Positions 34,295-43,650 of a stretch of 64,000 bases of DNA are shown one piece after another. The position numbers and the translations under genes are program-made. The stretch's first letter is position 1. Each line of letters opens with the position of its first letter. The notes beneath the pieces were generated by a model. That model was not told the DNA's origin. It worked only from the letters and a program-made list of their open reading frames with translations, and did not search any database. Origin of the DNA: CAYSPG01 sp964432885 (GTDB lineage: Bacteria; Bacteroidota; Bacteroidia; AKYH767-A; OLB10); NCBI GenBank assembly GCA_964432885.1, contig CAYSPG010000012.1, positions 1 to 64,000 on the forward strand. Direction: 5' to 3'.

Positions 34295-35815
34295 TTATTT
34301 TATCAAGACTTCTCCCGCCATTTCATCCGGCACCTTTACTCCCAACAACGCAAGTATTGTAGGAGCCAAATCGGCAAGTTTTCCGTTTTTTATTTTGCGT
34401 TCTCCTTTGGGTTCGATTAAGAATAATGGAACAGGATTGGTTGTGTGCGCTGTGTTGGGTGTGCCGTCAGGATTTATCATCATGTCGGCATTGCCATGGT
34501 CGGAAGTTATTAAAAAGGTGTAGCCATTTTGCAAACCACACTCAACAATTTCTTTTACGCATGTGTCAACTGTTTCGGCTGCAATCATGGCTGCTTTAAA
34601 GTCACCGGTGTGGCCAACCATATCTGTATTGGCAAAATTGAGGCATACAAAATCAACTTCCTGTTTTTTTAATTCAGGTATAAGAGCATCTTTTAATTCA
34701 AACGCACTCATAGTAGGTTGCAAATCATAGGTAGCCACTTTGGGTGAAGGAATTAAAATTCTTTTTTCGCCATCAAATTCTTTTTCGCGCCCGCCCGAAA
34801 AAAAGAAAGTAACGTGTGGATATTTTTCAGTCTCTGCAATGCGAATTTGTTTTTTACCAACGTTTTGCAAAACTTCTCCTAACGTCATTGTTAAATTATC
34901 TTTTTGAAAAATGGTGTTTACGTTTTTAAATTTTTCATCATACACAGTCATGGTTGTATAATGTAAATTTAATTTACGCATTTGCTGCTCAGGAAAATCA
35001 GTTTGCGTAAGCACTTGCGTAATTTCTCTGCATCGGTCAGTTCTGAAGTTGAAGCAAACTACGGCATCTCCATCTTCTATTGTCGCAACCGGTTTATTGT
35101 TTTCTGTAATGCAAATTGGTTTTATAAACTCATCGGTGACATTGTTTTTATACGAAGCTGCAATGGCATCAGCAGCATTTTCAAATTTTTCTCCTATGCC
35201 ATTCACCAACAAATCATAGGCAAGCTTTACGCGCTCCCAACGTTTGTCTCGGTCCATTGCGTAGTATCTTCCAACAACTGATGCAAGTTTTCCATTGGTG
35301 GTTTTCAGATGTTCATCCAATTCAGCAATAAAATTTTTTCCGCTGTGTGGGTCACAATCTCTGCCATCAGTAAATGCATGAACAAAAAAATTGCTCACAT
35401 TATTTTTATTCGCAATGGTGCACAACGCTTTTAAGTGATTGATATGTGAGTGAACACCACCATCACTTACCAAACCAATGAAATGCAGCTTTTTATTATT
35501 CTTTTTCACATACTCAAATGCATCAAGCAAAACGTTGTTGGTATCAATAGTGTGTTCGCGCACAGCCTTATGAATAAGTGCAAGTTCCTGATATACTACA
35601 CGCCCTGCACCAATATTTAAATGCCCCACTTCAGAATTTCCCATTTGGCCATCTGGCAACCCAACATTTTCGCCCGAGGTGAGTAGTTGTGAGTGAGGAT
35701 ATTTTTTATAACACGAATCAATAAAAGGTGTGTTGGCTTGCGCAATAGCATTTGCAGAGGTGTTGGGAGCTTCGCCCCAACCGTCCATTATTATTAAAAC
35801 TACTTTTCGATTCAT
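34295..35815 (-). CDS. gpmI: 2,3-bisphosphoglycerate-independent phosphoglycerate mutase
   Basis: The 506-residue glycolytic enzyme interconverts 3- and 2-phosphoglycerate with two Mn ions. IMDGWGE (Asp11), the phosphoserine Ser61 in GQMGNSEVGHLNIGAG, TDGRDCDPHSG and the C-terminal metal cluster TSDHGNADM are present. The length is normal. It is convergent with maeB and downstream of the histidine kinase gene. Confidence 0.95.
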   Translation of the reverse strand: MNRKVVLIIMDGWGEAPNTSANAIAQANTPFIDSCYKKYPHSQLLTSGENVGLPDGQMGNSEVGHLNIGAGRVVYQELALIHKAVREHTIDTNNVLLDAFEYVKKNNKKLHFIGLVSDGGVHSHINHLKALCTIANKNNVSNFFVHAFTDGRDCDPHSGKNFIAELDEHLKTTNGKLASVVGRYYAMDRDKRWERVKLAYDLLVNGIGEKFENAADAIAASYKNNVTDEFIKPICITENNKPVATIEDGDAVVCFNFRTDRCREITQVLTQTDFPEQQMRKLNLHYTTMTVYDEKFKNVNTIFQKDNLTMTLGEVLQNVGKKQIRIAETEKYPHVTFFFSGGREKEFDGEKRILIPSPKVATYDLQPTMSAFELKDALIPELKKQEVDFVCLNFANTDMVGHTGDFKAAMIAAETVDTCVKEIVECGLQNGYTFLITSDHGNADMMINPDGTPNTAHTTNPVPLFLIEPKGERKIKNGKLADLAPTILALLGVKVPDEMAGEVLIK

Positions 35816-35833
35816 AGATTATTTTTTCTCCTG

Positions 35834-35882
35834 CCTCTTTTCTCTTTGTAAAATTTTCAACAAAGAGGCAAGAGAAAAGAGG
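35834..35882. repeat. imperfect inverted repeat between the kinase gene and gpmI
   Basis: CCTCTTTTCTCTTTGT (35834-35849) pairs with ACAAAG...AGAAAAGAGG (35860-35882) around an AT loop, with a short insertion in the right arm. It follows the histidine kinase gene in the minus direction and precedes gpmI; it may be a weak terminator or attenuator. Confidence 0.4.
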
Positions 35883-35888
35883 ATTTAA

Positions 35889-36866
35889 CTAAACATTATT
35901 ATTTTCCTTAGAAACCGGAAATACAACTTCAAAGATACTTCCTTTTGGCTGATTTTCTTTTACCGAAATTACCGCGCGGTGCTTTAATGCAATAAAACGG
36001 GAGATGTACAATCCCAATCCTGTACCTTTTGTGGTACGTGTTTCTTCGTTGCCTACACGATAAAACTTTTCAAATATTTTTCTTTTGTCAGCATCAGCAA
36101 TACCAATGCCATTATCACTTACCTTTAAAATTGCCTGCTCATTTTTTTCAGCCAGACTTATTTTAATAGTTGATTTTTCTGGCGTATATTTTTCGGCATT
36201 CTCAAGCAAATTCATTACAAGCGATCCTATTGCCAGCGCATCGCCTTTAATGTAAATGCCATCTTCAATATGTATTTCAAGTTTTCGGTTTCCTGTTATT
36301 GTATCTTTTTTCATCCATGCATACGAGCTAATGCAATCCGACAAATTAAATTCAACCATATTAAAATCGAGATTGGCAGCTTCAATGCGTGTTGCCATTA
36401 AAATATTTTCAACAAGTATGTTTATTCGGTCGGTTTCAAAAAGAGCGCGGCTTAAAATATTTTTTTGCTGTTGCTTTTCCACATCGCGTTTTAAAATTGT
36501 TTCAAGGCTTAACCGGATAGCAGCAATAGGCGATTTAAATTCATGCGTTATGCTCATCATAAAATTGCGTTGCTGCCGTGCCACCTGATATTCCTTGGCA
36601 AACGAATTTCTAACATACGTTACCCCTATTACAAGCAGCGTTAAAAAAACAATTCCTTCACCGGCCACCATCCACCAGCGTTCATATAATTTTTCTTCCA
36701 GCAATTTTCCTTCGGCAATATATTGTTCGTTTTGCGGCAATGCTTTCAGGTAATCAATTTTGGTTTGGTACATGTCGGTATTCAGGTTTACCAGCAGGTA
36801 TGCCCACCAACCTAACTGAAGCATGATGTAAATAACAAGGATGTAAAATACAATGAGTGGTTTCAT
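35889..36866 (-). CDS. sensor histidine kinase, orphan
   Basis: ATG 36866 gives 325 residues; the frame opens at a TTG (36881), which is less likely. Two transmembrane segments (about 5-25 and 68-85) flank a small periplasmic loop of about 40 residues. The H box is MMSITHEFKSPIAAIRLSLE, followed by the N box NLLENAEKY, DNGIGI and GTGLGLYISR. No HAMP domain is visible. No response-regulator gene is adjacent, so its partner lies elsewhere. Confidence 0.85.
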   Translation of the reverse strand: MKPLIVFYILVIYIMLQLGWWAYLLVNLNTDMYQTKIDYLKALPQNEQYIAEGKLLEEKLYERWWMVAGEGIVFLTLLVIGVTYVRNSFAKEYQVARQQRNFMMSITHEFKSPIAAIRLSLETILKRDVEKQQQKNILSRALFETDRINILVENILMATRIEAANLDFNMVEFNLSDCISSYAWMKKDTITGNRKLEIHIEDGIYIKGDALAIGSLVMNLLENAEKYTPEKSTIKISLAEKNEQAILKVSDNGIGIADADKRKIFEKFYRVGNEETRTTKGTGLGLYISRFIALKHRAVISVKENQPKGSIFEVVFPVSKENNNV

Positions 36867-36937
36867 GGGCACGGATAACAAATTTCTACGAATTTACGAA
36901 TCCTGGTTCTATAATCTTTGCCGTCAAACAAATTTTA

Positions 36938-38740
36938 TTACGTATTAAAATGCTCATACACCATTTTCGCTTTTGCTTTTCCAATGGTTTCAGCAATTTC
37001 ATCCAGCGAAAGCTCTTTAATGCGTTTAACACTTTTGTGTTCAATAATCAATTTTTCCATCGTGCTTTGCCCCACTCCTTTTATATTTAATAATTCGGAC
37101 TGCACAAAATTTTTGCTGCGCTTATTTCTATGATGTGTAATGCCAAAGCGGTGCACTTCATCGCGCAACTGCTGAATTATTTTTAATGTCTCGCTTTTTT
37201 TATCAAGATAAAGCGGAACAGAATCGTTGGGATAATAAATCTCTTCTAATTTTTTTGCAATCCCAATGGTTTGAATTTTATTATGCAGTCCCAATTTTTT
37301 TAAACTTGTTAATGCCGCACTTAATTGCCCCTTGCCTCCATCAATAATTATAAGCTGAGGCAAACTTTGTTTTTCATCCAACATGCGTTTGTATCTGCGA
37401 AAAACAACTTCTTCCATACTGGCAAAGTCATTTGGCCCCTCAACCGTTTTAATATTAAAATGGCGGTAATCTTTTTTGGCTGGTTTGCCGTTTTTAAAAA
37501 CACTCATTGCAGCTACGGCATTTGTGCCCTGAAAATTTGAATTGTCAAAACACTCTATGTGCCTTGGTTCCTCTTTCATGCGCAAATCTTTTTTCATCAA
37601 CTCCATCAGCCTATCAACTTTATGTTCGGGATTTAGCTTATCATACTGCTCAAGCTTTTCTTTCATAAAATAAAAAGCGTTTTTTAAAGAAAGGTCGAGT
37701 AGCTTTTTTTTGTCGCCAATTTTTGGAACGATAAACTCTACGTCATGTATTTCAACATCAGGCATCACGTTTACCAAAACTTCTTTGGCATCACTGTTAA
37801 AACGTGACCGCATTTCGGTAACTGCCAATCCCAACAATGTTTCATGCGACTCATCTAACTTTTTTTTCAATTCAATGGTTTGTGCTTGCAGGATACTGCC
37901 GTTTATTACCTTCATAAAATTTACGAACGCTGAATTGGTTTGGCTTACCACTGTAACAATATCCACATTGTGTATGGCAGTATTTACAATTACCGATTTG
38001 CTTTTATACTGTTCAAGTATTTCAATTTTCTCCTTTATCTCATGCGCCTTTTCAAATTCATAAGTATCTGCAAATTTTTGCATCAAATCAGCAAGGTGAT
38101 TGATTACTGAATTAATGTTGCCTTTTAAAATCTGCTTTATGTCGTTAATTGATTCGTTATAATTTTCCATAGATTGCAATCCCTCGCACGGGCCTTTGCA
38201 ATTGCCTACATGATATTCTAAACAGACACGGAATTTTTTCTTTTCAATGTTCTCGTTAGATAAATGCAAATTGCAGTTGCGCAGTTTAAAAAGTTGAAAA
38301 ATCATTTCAAGCAAGGTACTAATCATTTTTACCGAAGCATATGGCCCAAAATATGTTGAGCCATCCTTTATGTAACGCCTTGTGTAAAATACACGTGGAT
38401 AAAATTCTTTCTTTATGCAAATCCATGGATAGGTTTTATCATCCTTTAATTGCACATTGTAGCGTGGCTGGTGTTTTTTTATCAGATTATTTTCAAGCAG
38501 CAATGCATCCAGTTCGGTTTCGGTAATTATGTATTTGATATCCACAATTTGCCTAACCATGATGGCGGTTTTTGTGTTTTCAAAAATGTCTTTTGAGAAA
38601 TAACTATAAACACGCTTCTTTAAATTTTTGGCTTTACCAACATAAATTAATTTTTCATCGGCATTAAAAAACTGGTAAATACCCGAATCGTCAGGCAAGC
38701 CGCTTAATATGGAATCAATATGCTCGCTACGCTTTGCCAT
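36938..38740 (-). CDS. uvrC: excinuclease ABC subunit C
   Basis: The 600-residue nuclease makes both incisions in nucleotide excision repair. The N-terminal GIY-YIG domain (GIYQFFN..IYVGKAKNLKKRV, residues 18-50), a UVR motif (about 200-235), the RNase H-like C-terminal nuclease (HIECFDNSNFQGTNAVAAMS, DGGKGQL) and a terminal helix-hairpin-helix (NIKGVGQSTMEKLI) are all present. Its ATG overlaps the TAA of the GT87 gene by one base (TAATG). Confidence 0.95.
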   Translation of the reverse strand: MAKRSEHIDSILSGLPDDSGIYQFFNADEKLIYVGKAKNLKKRVYSYFSKDIFENTKTAIMVRQIVDIKYIITETELDALLLENNLIKKHQPRYNVQLKDDKTYPWICIKKEFYPRVFYTRRYIKDGSTYFGPYASVKMISTLLEMIFQLFKLRNCNLHLSNENIEKKKFRVCLEYHVGNCKGPCEGLQSMENYNESINDIKQILKGNINSVINHLADLMQKFADTYEFEKAHEIKEKIEILEQYKSKSVIVNTAIHNVDIVTVVSQTNSAFVNFMKVINGSILQAQTIELKKKLDESHETLLGLAVTEMRSRFNSDAKEVLVNVMPDVEIHDVEFIVPKIGDKKKLLDLSLKNAFYFMKEKLEQYDKLNPEHKVDRLMELMKKDLRMKEEPRHIECFDNSNFQGTNAVAAMSVFKNGKPAKKDYRHFNIKTVEGPNDFASMEEVVFRRYKRMLDEKQSLPQLIIIDGGKGQLSAALTSLKKLGLHNKIQTIGIAKKLEEIYYPNDSVPLYLDKKSETLKIIQQLRDEVHRFGITHHRNKRSKNFVQSELLNIKGVGQSTMEKLIIEHKSVKRIKELSLDEIAETIGKAKAKMVYEHFNT

Positions 38741-39897
38741 TAGTTTTTTATAGGAGCTATTTTAGTTTTGGCAAATGCTGATTTAACCAATTCAACCAAA
38801 ATCCAAACCCATGCAATAATGGATGGCAAAACTTTTAAGCGATACGGCTTAATAAATTCTTCGCGTACAAATCGCGGAAACAAATCGGTTGACGAAAGTG
38901 AAGTAAGAATAAAAGCAGCAATTAAAAACCACATTACATTTTTATTTTTATAGGACAAGGAAAAATAAATTGCCATACCGGAAATTGCAATAATAAAAGT
39001 TGGCGACTCGGCTTTGTGATTAAATATTACACACCATATTAAAAACAAAGCAAGATATGCAAGTTTTGTTTCGTAAACGGAATAAATATTTTTGTTTAAC
39101 AGCGGCAGAAACAGCGAAAGCAATCCTAAAAAAAGAAAAACAGTATTGCTTAATTGAACTCCTGACATGGTTTGCATAAAAGTTTGAAATGAATAATTCA
39201 ACTCATGCGATGCATCCGTCTTTAACAAATCATACCAACTTACATACTGAAAAAACAAACTGTCAATAGAAGTGAATAAAAGTGGCAGCAATAACAAAAT
39301 CAAACACGAAACAAAAAAATATAATAATGGTTTCCAGAATTTTTTTGTGTAAAACAAAAATGAAATGCAAAACAACACCGGAAATACTTTTATAAACGTT
39401 GCAATTGCTAATATAGATGCTGCTTTAAAATAATTTTGATTTTCAAGCAAAACAAATGTCCAGATTATTAAACCGGCAACCATAGGATTGCTTTGCGAAT
39501 TTTGAATAGATGTGATTAACTCAATTAAAATAAAAAGAAAAACAAAAACTCTTCTTTCGTCAGTAATATTTAAATTTTTTATTCCTGAAAATAAAAGCAA
39601 TGCATTAAGCAAATTCCACAATGGGTAGCCGATGCCATTGGGTAAAAAAGAAAATGGCGCCATTAAAACAGCAAATGTGGGGCTGTACTTAAACAAATCG
39701 AAATGTTGTGCCGGATGAAGGTCGTATAAAATTATTCCATCTACTAAGTTTTTGAAAGAGGTTGTAAAAATTAAATAGTTATTAAAATGTTCGGGGCCTA
39801 ACAAATAACGATGTACCGAAGCAATTAATGTTATAGCAACATAAACCCAAAATAAAAAATTAAGGTTTGAGAGTTTAGCAAAAATCTTTTGCATCAT
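38740..39897 (-). CDS. GT87/DUF2029-type membrane glycosyltransferase
   Basis: The 385-residue membrane protein has about 9-10 transmembrane segments and the DUF2029 (GT87, polyprenyl-phosphomannose-dependent) layout. The first periplasmic loop has NNYLIFTTSFKNL and GIILYDLHPAQHFDLFKYSPTF, equivalent to the NDF.-Y-.YPP region of the family. It would add a hexose to an envelope glycan. The start overlaps the stop of the GT2 gene upstream (ATGA), so the two glycosyltransferases are coupled. Confidence 0.75.
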   Translation of the reverse strand: MMQKIFAKLSNLNFLFWVYVAITLIASVHRYLLGPEHFNNYLIFTTSFKNLVDGIILYDLHPAQHFDLFKYSPTFAVLMAPFSFLPNGIGYPLWNLLNALLLFSGIKNLNITDERRVFVFLFILIELITSIQNSQSNPMVAGLIIWTFVLLENQNYFKAASILAIATFIKVFPVLFCISFLFYTKKFWKPLLYFFVSCLILLLLPLLFTSIDSLFFQYVSWYDLLKTDASHELNYSFQTFMQTMSGVQLSNTVFLFLGLLSLFLPLLNKNIYSVYETKLAYLALFLIWCVIFNHKAESPTFIIAISGMAIYFSLSYKNKNVMWFLIAAFILTSLSSTDLFPRFVREEFIKPYRLKVLPSIIAWVWILVELVKSAFAKTKIAPIKN

Positions 39898-40655
39898 TTT
39901 TTATGCTGACGGTGTAGCTTTTGCAGTTTTAAATATTTTAAATACGTTTCGTATGCGGCAATGCGGCAAATGGTAAAGCCCGATATACCGTCTAAAAATC
40001 CGAGCAGGATAAAATAATTGCGGATAAACTTTGCCACCGTCTTTACAAAAATATGCAGTGCACTGGTGTTTCTATTTTTTTTAAAAAGTTCGTTGGCTGC
40101 AATGGTCGAAAATTTATCGGCTTGCCGGTAATGCTCCTCAACAGTGTAATAGGTGTAATGCAAAATATCGCCCAATAAAAATTTTACGGTTGAGTTTTCA
40201 TACATCATTATTTTATCGTGCGGATTTTGGCCGCCAAATTTTCCTTTGCTTTTGTTTATCAATCGTATTTTTTTATCGGGATACCAGCCACTATAATAAA
40301 TCCACTTACCGCAGTAATTGCTAAGGCGGTTCATTTCATAGGCATCAAAATCAAAATGTTGTTTTACTGCAAGAATAGATTTTTTTAGTTCATCCGAAAG
40401 AGCTTCATCTGCATCTAAGGATAATATGTATGTGTTTTGACAAAGACTAATAGCTAAATTTTTTTGTTCGATATGGCCAAGAAATTTTTGTTTGTTAAAT
40501 TTTACACCATACTCATTGCATATCTTTTCGGTTGCATCGGTTGAAAGCGAATCAACCACAACAATTTCATCGGCAATATCTTTTACACTTTCAAGACATC
40601 GCCTGATGTTTTTTTCTTCGTTAAAAGTAATTATGCAAACGGATAGTTTTTCCAT
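39894..40655 (-). CDS. family 2 glycosyltransferase (WaaE/KdtX-like)
   Basis: The 253-residue cytosolic GT-A enzyme begins MEKLSVCIITFNEEKNIRRC, has DEIVVVDSLSTDATEKI and the metal-binding DAD in LSLDADEAL (about 89-97). The segments YSGWYPDKKIRLINKSKG and HDKIMM match the lipopolysaccharide-core beta-1,4-glucosyltransferase group. A C-terminal amphipathic or hydrophobic stretch (YFILLGFLDGISGFTI) would associate it with the membrane. It is coupled to the GT87 enzyme and divergent from meaB. Confidence 0.85.
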   Translation of the reverse strand: MEKLSVCIITFNEEKNIRRCLESVKDIADEIVVVDSLSTDATEKICNEYGVKFNKQKFLGHIEQKNLAISLCQNTYILSLDADEALSDELKKSILAVKQHFDFDAYEMNRLSNYCGKWIYYSGWYPDKKIRLINKSKGKFGGQNPHDKIMMYENSTVKFLLGDILHYTYYTVEEHYRQADKFSTIAANELFKKNRNTSALHIFVKTVAKFIRNYFILLGFLDGISGFTICRIAAYETYLKYLKLQKLHRQHKK

Positions 40656-40725
40656 AAGTTATGGTGAGCAAAGTTATTGGTTGGCCCCCTAACCCCCAAA
40701 GATGGAATTAGTAATTTAGCACACG

Positions 40726-41604
40726 ATGAAAAACTTTGATTTGTCTGATACGCGAAATCTTGCCAAAGCCATTACCCTTGTTGAAAATGAGGAAAAGGGG
40801 TATGATACTTTTTTACAATCGCTAAAAATAAATTATTCGGTTCCGGTAATTGGATTTACCGGCCCGCCTGGTGCCGGCAAAAGCACCTTGATAAATGCAT
40901 TGCTTCAGCAACTTTCGGTTACAAAAAAAATTGCAGTGTTGGCGGTTGACCCCACTTCGCCCTTTTCGCACGGCAGTTTGCTTGGTGACAGGGTGCGCAT
41001 GAACGAGCATTTTAAAAATGCCAACGTATACATTCGCTCGCTTGCCACACGCGGTTCGCTGGGTGGCCTTTCGGCAAAAACAATTGAAATTACTGATGTA
41101 TTGCGCTCGGCAAATTTTGATTACATCTTTGTTGAAACTGTTGGTGTGGGGCAAAGCGAAGTTGAAGTTGCTTATTTAGCCGATACCACAGTACTGATTT
41201 TAAATCCAAATGCTGGTGATGAGATTCAAACATTAAAATCGGGTATTTTGGAAATTGCCGATGTGTTTGTAATTAACAAAGCAGATAATACCAATGCCGA
41301 TGTTTTAAAAAAGCAATTAACCGGCATGTTGCATTTGCGAGCCAATAAAGAGTGGAATCCACCGGTGGTAAAAACCATTGCAGTAAGTGGCAAGGGTGTG
41401 CCTGAGCTTATATTGCAAATTGAAAAACACATCAAACATCATAGCCAAGAAAAACGAATTGATTTGTTTGTTGAAAAAGCGTATCGAATTGTTGAGCAAA
41501 ACAGGATGAGGAATTTTAATAAAAAAGTATTTAAAATATCATTATCAAAAAAAATAAATCAACCTGATTTTAATTTGCACAGATTTATTGCCGAAAACTA
41601 TTAG
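40726..41604 (+). CDS. meaB: methylmalonyl-CoA mutase-associated GTPase MeaB/ArgK
   Basis: The 292-residue G3E-type GTPase has Walker A GPPGAGKS (46-53), the switch region DPTSPFSHGSLLGDRVRM, VETVGVGQSEVEVA (Walker B region) and the base-recognition NKAD. MeaB guards mutase by gating cobalamin loading and removing damaged cofactor. The mutase catalytic subunit is encoded 35 kb away in this window, so the pair is not an operon. A short TAATTTAG (40712-40719) just upstream could be its -7 element. Confidence 0.92.
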   Translation: MKNFDLSDTRNLAKAITLVENEEKGYDTFLQSLKINYSVPVIGFTGPPGAGKSTLINALLQQLSVTKKIAVLAVDPTSPFSHGSLLGDRVRMNEHFKNANVYIRSLATRGSLGGLSAKTIEITDVLRSANFDYIFVETVGVGQSEVEVAYLADTTVLILNPNAGDEIQTLKSGILEIADVFVINKADNTNADVLKKQLTGMLHLRANKEWNPPVVKTIAVSGKGVPELILQIEKHIKHHSQEKRIDLFVEKAYRIVEQNRMRNFNKKVFKISLSKKINQPDFNLHRFIAENY

Positions 41605-41613
41605 TACAAACAC

Positions 41614-42114
41614 CTAACTATATTTCTTTTTTAAATTGCACCGATTCATGGCTTTTTCCGCCTGCAAAATAATGTCGTCAGAAAGGGTTATCGAAATTGA
41701 CTTTTTGTAAAACGCAATGGCATCTTCAAACTTGCCCTGCAGTTCGTACATCATTCCAAACAAAAAATTGGCTTTATCTTTTTTTACACCCGCAATTTCA
41801 AGCGATTTATTAAGAACAGCCAGTGCCTCGGTAAACCGCTCCTGCTGCAAAAGCATTTCGGCATAGGCCACGTACGAAGGCGCAAAATCAGGAGCAAGGC
41901 TTATGGCTTTTTTATAGTGCTTTTCGCCCGAAAGCAAATCATTAAAGTTTAGTGTAAAAATATTGCCCATAACAAAATACGCTTTGCCAAACTCAGGATA
42001 AATGCCTGTAAGCTCCAATAAAATATCAAGCGCCTCGGAAACAAGACCCTGTGCCAGCTTTTCGTTGGCATTAAAAAGAATTTTTTCAGCTTCTGCTGTT
42101 GCAGATGAACTCAT
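41614..42114 (-). CDS. tetratricopeptide-repeat protein
   Basis: The 166-residue soluble protein is built of about four TPR units (KLAQGLVSEALDILLELTGIYP, YKKAISLAPDFAPSYVAYAEMLL, RFTEALAVLNKSLEIAG, FEDAIAFYKKSI). It should be a protein-binding scaffold; the partner is unknown. It is convergent with meaB (9-bp gap) and lies downstream of murF. Confidence 0.75.
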   Translation of the reverse strand: MSSSATAEAEKILFNANEKLAQGLVSEALDILLELTGIYPEFGKAYFVMGNIFTLNFNDLLSGEKHYKKAISLAPDFAPSYVAYAEMLLQQERFTEALAVLNKSLEIAGVKKDKANFLFGMMYELQGKFEDAIAFYKKSISITLSDDIILQAEKAMNRCNLKKKYS

Positions 42115-42212
42115 AAATGCGGGGCATTAATTGTGGTTATACGAAAGCAATGCCTATTGGTTACACTTTTTAGCTAAGCTACATATTAACCACTTAAAAA
42201 TGGTAAGAAACC

Positions 42213-42254
42213 AATAAAGTACCATAATTTCAATCTTAATCTGTGTACTTTATT
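42213..42254. repeat. hairpin element, copy 1
   Basis: AATAAAGTAC (42213-42222) pairs perfectly with GTACTTTATT (42245-42254), followed on the plus strand by TTTAATTTTAATCTG and ATCTGTGG. The same design recurs at 60711-60753. It lies between murF and the TPR gene, both on the minus strand. Confidence 0.6.
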
Positions 42255-42289
42255 TTTAATTTTAATCTGCCAATCTGTGGCAAAAAAGG

Positions 42290-43588
42290 CTACAATACCT
42301 CAAAAACCTTTTCCATTTTGCTACCACGCGAACCCTTTATAAGAATAGTTGAATTTTGGATATTTAGGGTTTTTATATAATCAGCCGCTATTGAACTATC
42401 GGCAAAATGCATTGCCATGTTATTGGTATCGACCATAGCAAACCGTTTGCCTACAAGAAAAACGTTTTTAAAATTCAAATTTAAAATTTGGCTGAGGACA
42501 TTTTTGTGTTCGTCAATTTCATGCTGGCCCAGTTCAAGCATTTCGCCAAGTATCAAAATTTTATTACCGCTATAGTTTTCATCCAGGTTTTTTATGGCAA
42601 CACTCATGCTTGTTGGGTTTGCATTATATGCATCAATAATTATGGTATTTGATTTTTTTACAACCACCTGTGAGCGCTGGTTAGTGGGCACATAGTTTTT
42701 TATTGAAATGTTTATTAAATCATCAGCAATGCCAAAGTATTTACCAATTGCAATGGCACCTAATACGTTTTCAAAATTATAGCCTCCGGTTAATTGGGTG
42801 GCTGCATGGTTTTTTGATTCCCTATTTTGGTTAAAAAACCAGTTGATTGAGAGAAAAGGGTTTACCTCTAAAACTTCTCCAGTAACTAAATTATTACCAC
42901 TATCACCATAAAAAACAACGTTAGAATAATCCTTGCAAAAAGGAGCAAGAAATTTATTGGCACTATTACAAAAAATTGTTCCTTTTTTATTTTTAAGAAA
43001 ATGATACAACTCTGTTTTGCCTTTTATCACACCTTCAAAACCACCAAAGCCTTCGAGGTGTGCTTTGCCAACATTGGTAATTAATCCATGTGTGGGGTTT
43101 GCAATTTTGCATAACATATCTATTTCGCCCTGGTGATTGGCTCCCATTTCTATCACTGCTATATTGTGATGCCTGCTTAATTTAAGTAATGTAAGCGGCA
43201 CCCCAATGTGGTTATTTAAATTACCTTCGGTAAAAAGCACATTGTATTTTGTTTTTAATACGGCTGCTGTAAGTTCTTTGGTGGTGGTTTTACCATTGCT
43301 GCCTGTTAATGCAATTACAGGTATATGCATGGTGTTGCGGTGGTGTGTAGCCAACTTCTGAAGTGTGGTTAACACATCATTTACTTTTATCAATCGCGCA
43401 TCGTTACCACCTAAATCTTCATCCACCACTGCAAAAGCGGCTCCCATCTGAAGCGCTTGCAGTGCAAATGTGTTTGCATTAAAACTGGGCCCTTTTAATG
43501 CAAAAAAAATTGAACCTTTATTTATTTTTCGAGAATCGGTGCAAACACCTGATGAGTTTAAAAATGCCTGGTAAATTCTTTCAATCAT
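42290..43588 (-). CDS. murF: UDP-N-acetylmuramoyl-tripeptide--D-alanyl-D-alanine ligase
   Basis: The 432-residue Mur ligase adds D-Ala-D-Ala to the peptidoglycan precursor. The N-terminal substrate domain has SGVCTDSRKINKGSIFFALKG. The ATP loop is GSNGKTTTKEL (about 95-105), and EMGANHQGEI and IIDAYNANPTSM are diagnostic of MurF. It lies directly downstream of gldJ, the same order as in other gliding Bacteroidota, though a terminator separates them. Confidence 0.93.
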   Translation of the reverse strand: MIERIYQAFLNSSGVCTDSRKINKGSIFFALKGPSFNANTFALQALQMGAAFAVVDEDLGGNDARLIKVNDVLTTLQKLATHHRNTMHIPVIALTGSNGKTTTKELTAAVLKTKYNVLFTEGNLNNHIGVPLTLLKLSRHHNIAVIEMGANHQGEIDMLCKIANPTHGLITNVGKAHLEGFGGFEGVIKGKTELYHFLKNKKGTIFCNSANKFLAPFCKDYSNVVFYGDSGNNLVTGEVLEVNPFLSINWFFNQNRESKNHAATQLTGGYNFENVLGAIAIGKYFGIADDLINISIKNYVPTNQRSQVVVKKSNTIIIDAYNANPTSMSVAIKNLDENYSGNKILILGEMLELGQHEIDEHKNVLSQILNLNFKNVFLVGKRFAMVDTNNMAMHFADSSIAADYIKTLNIQNSTILIKGSRGSKMEKVFEVL

Positions 43589-43595
43589 TGGTCAA

Positions 43596-43631
43596 AAATA
43601 AAAAACCCTTCCGCTTTTGACAGAAGGGTTT
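43596..43631 (-). terminator. intrinsic terminator of gldJ
   Basis: GAAGGGTTT (43623-43631) pairs with AAACCCTTC (43603-43611), and the minus strand then reads a T-rich run (43596-43602 and beyond). It lies between the gldJ stop and murF start. Confidence 0.75.
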
Positions 43632-43650
43632 GTATTAATACTAAATTTTA

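Noticed and set aside
36866..36938. A response-regulator gene for the histidine kinase
   Set aside because: Both flanking genes (gpmI and uvrC) are clear housekeeping genes and the gap is only 71 bp, so no partner gene is present.
42290..42300. murF and gldJ as one uninterrupted operon
   Set aside because: A good intrinsic terminator lies between them, so at most partial read-through is expected despite the conserved order.
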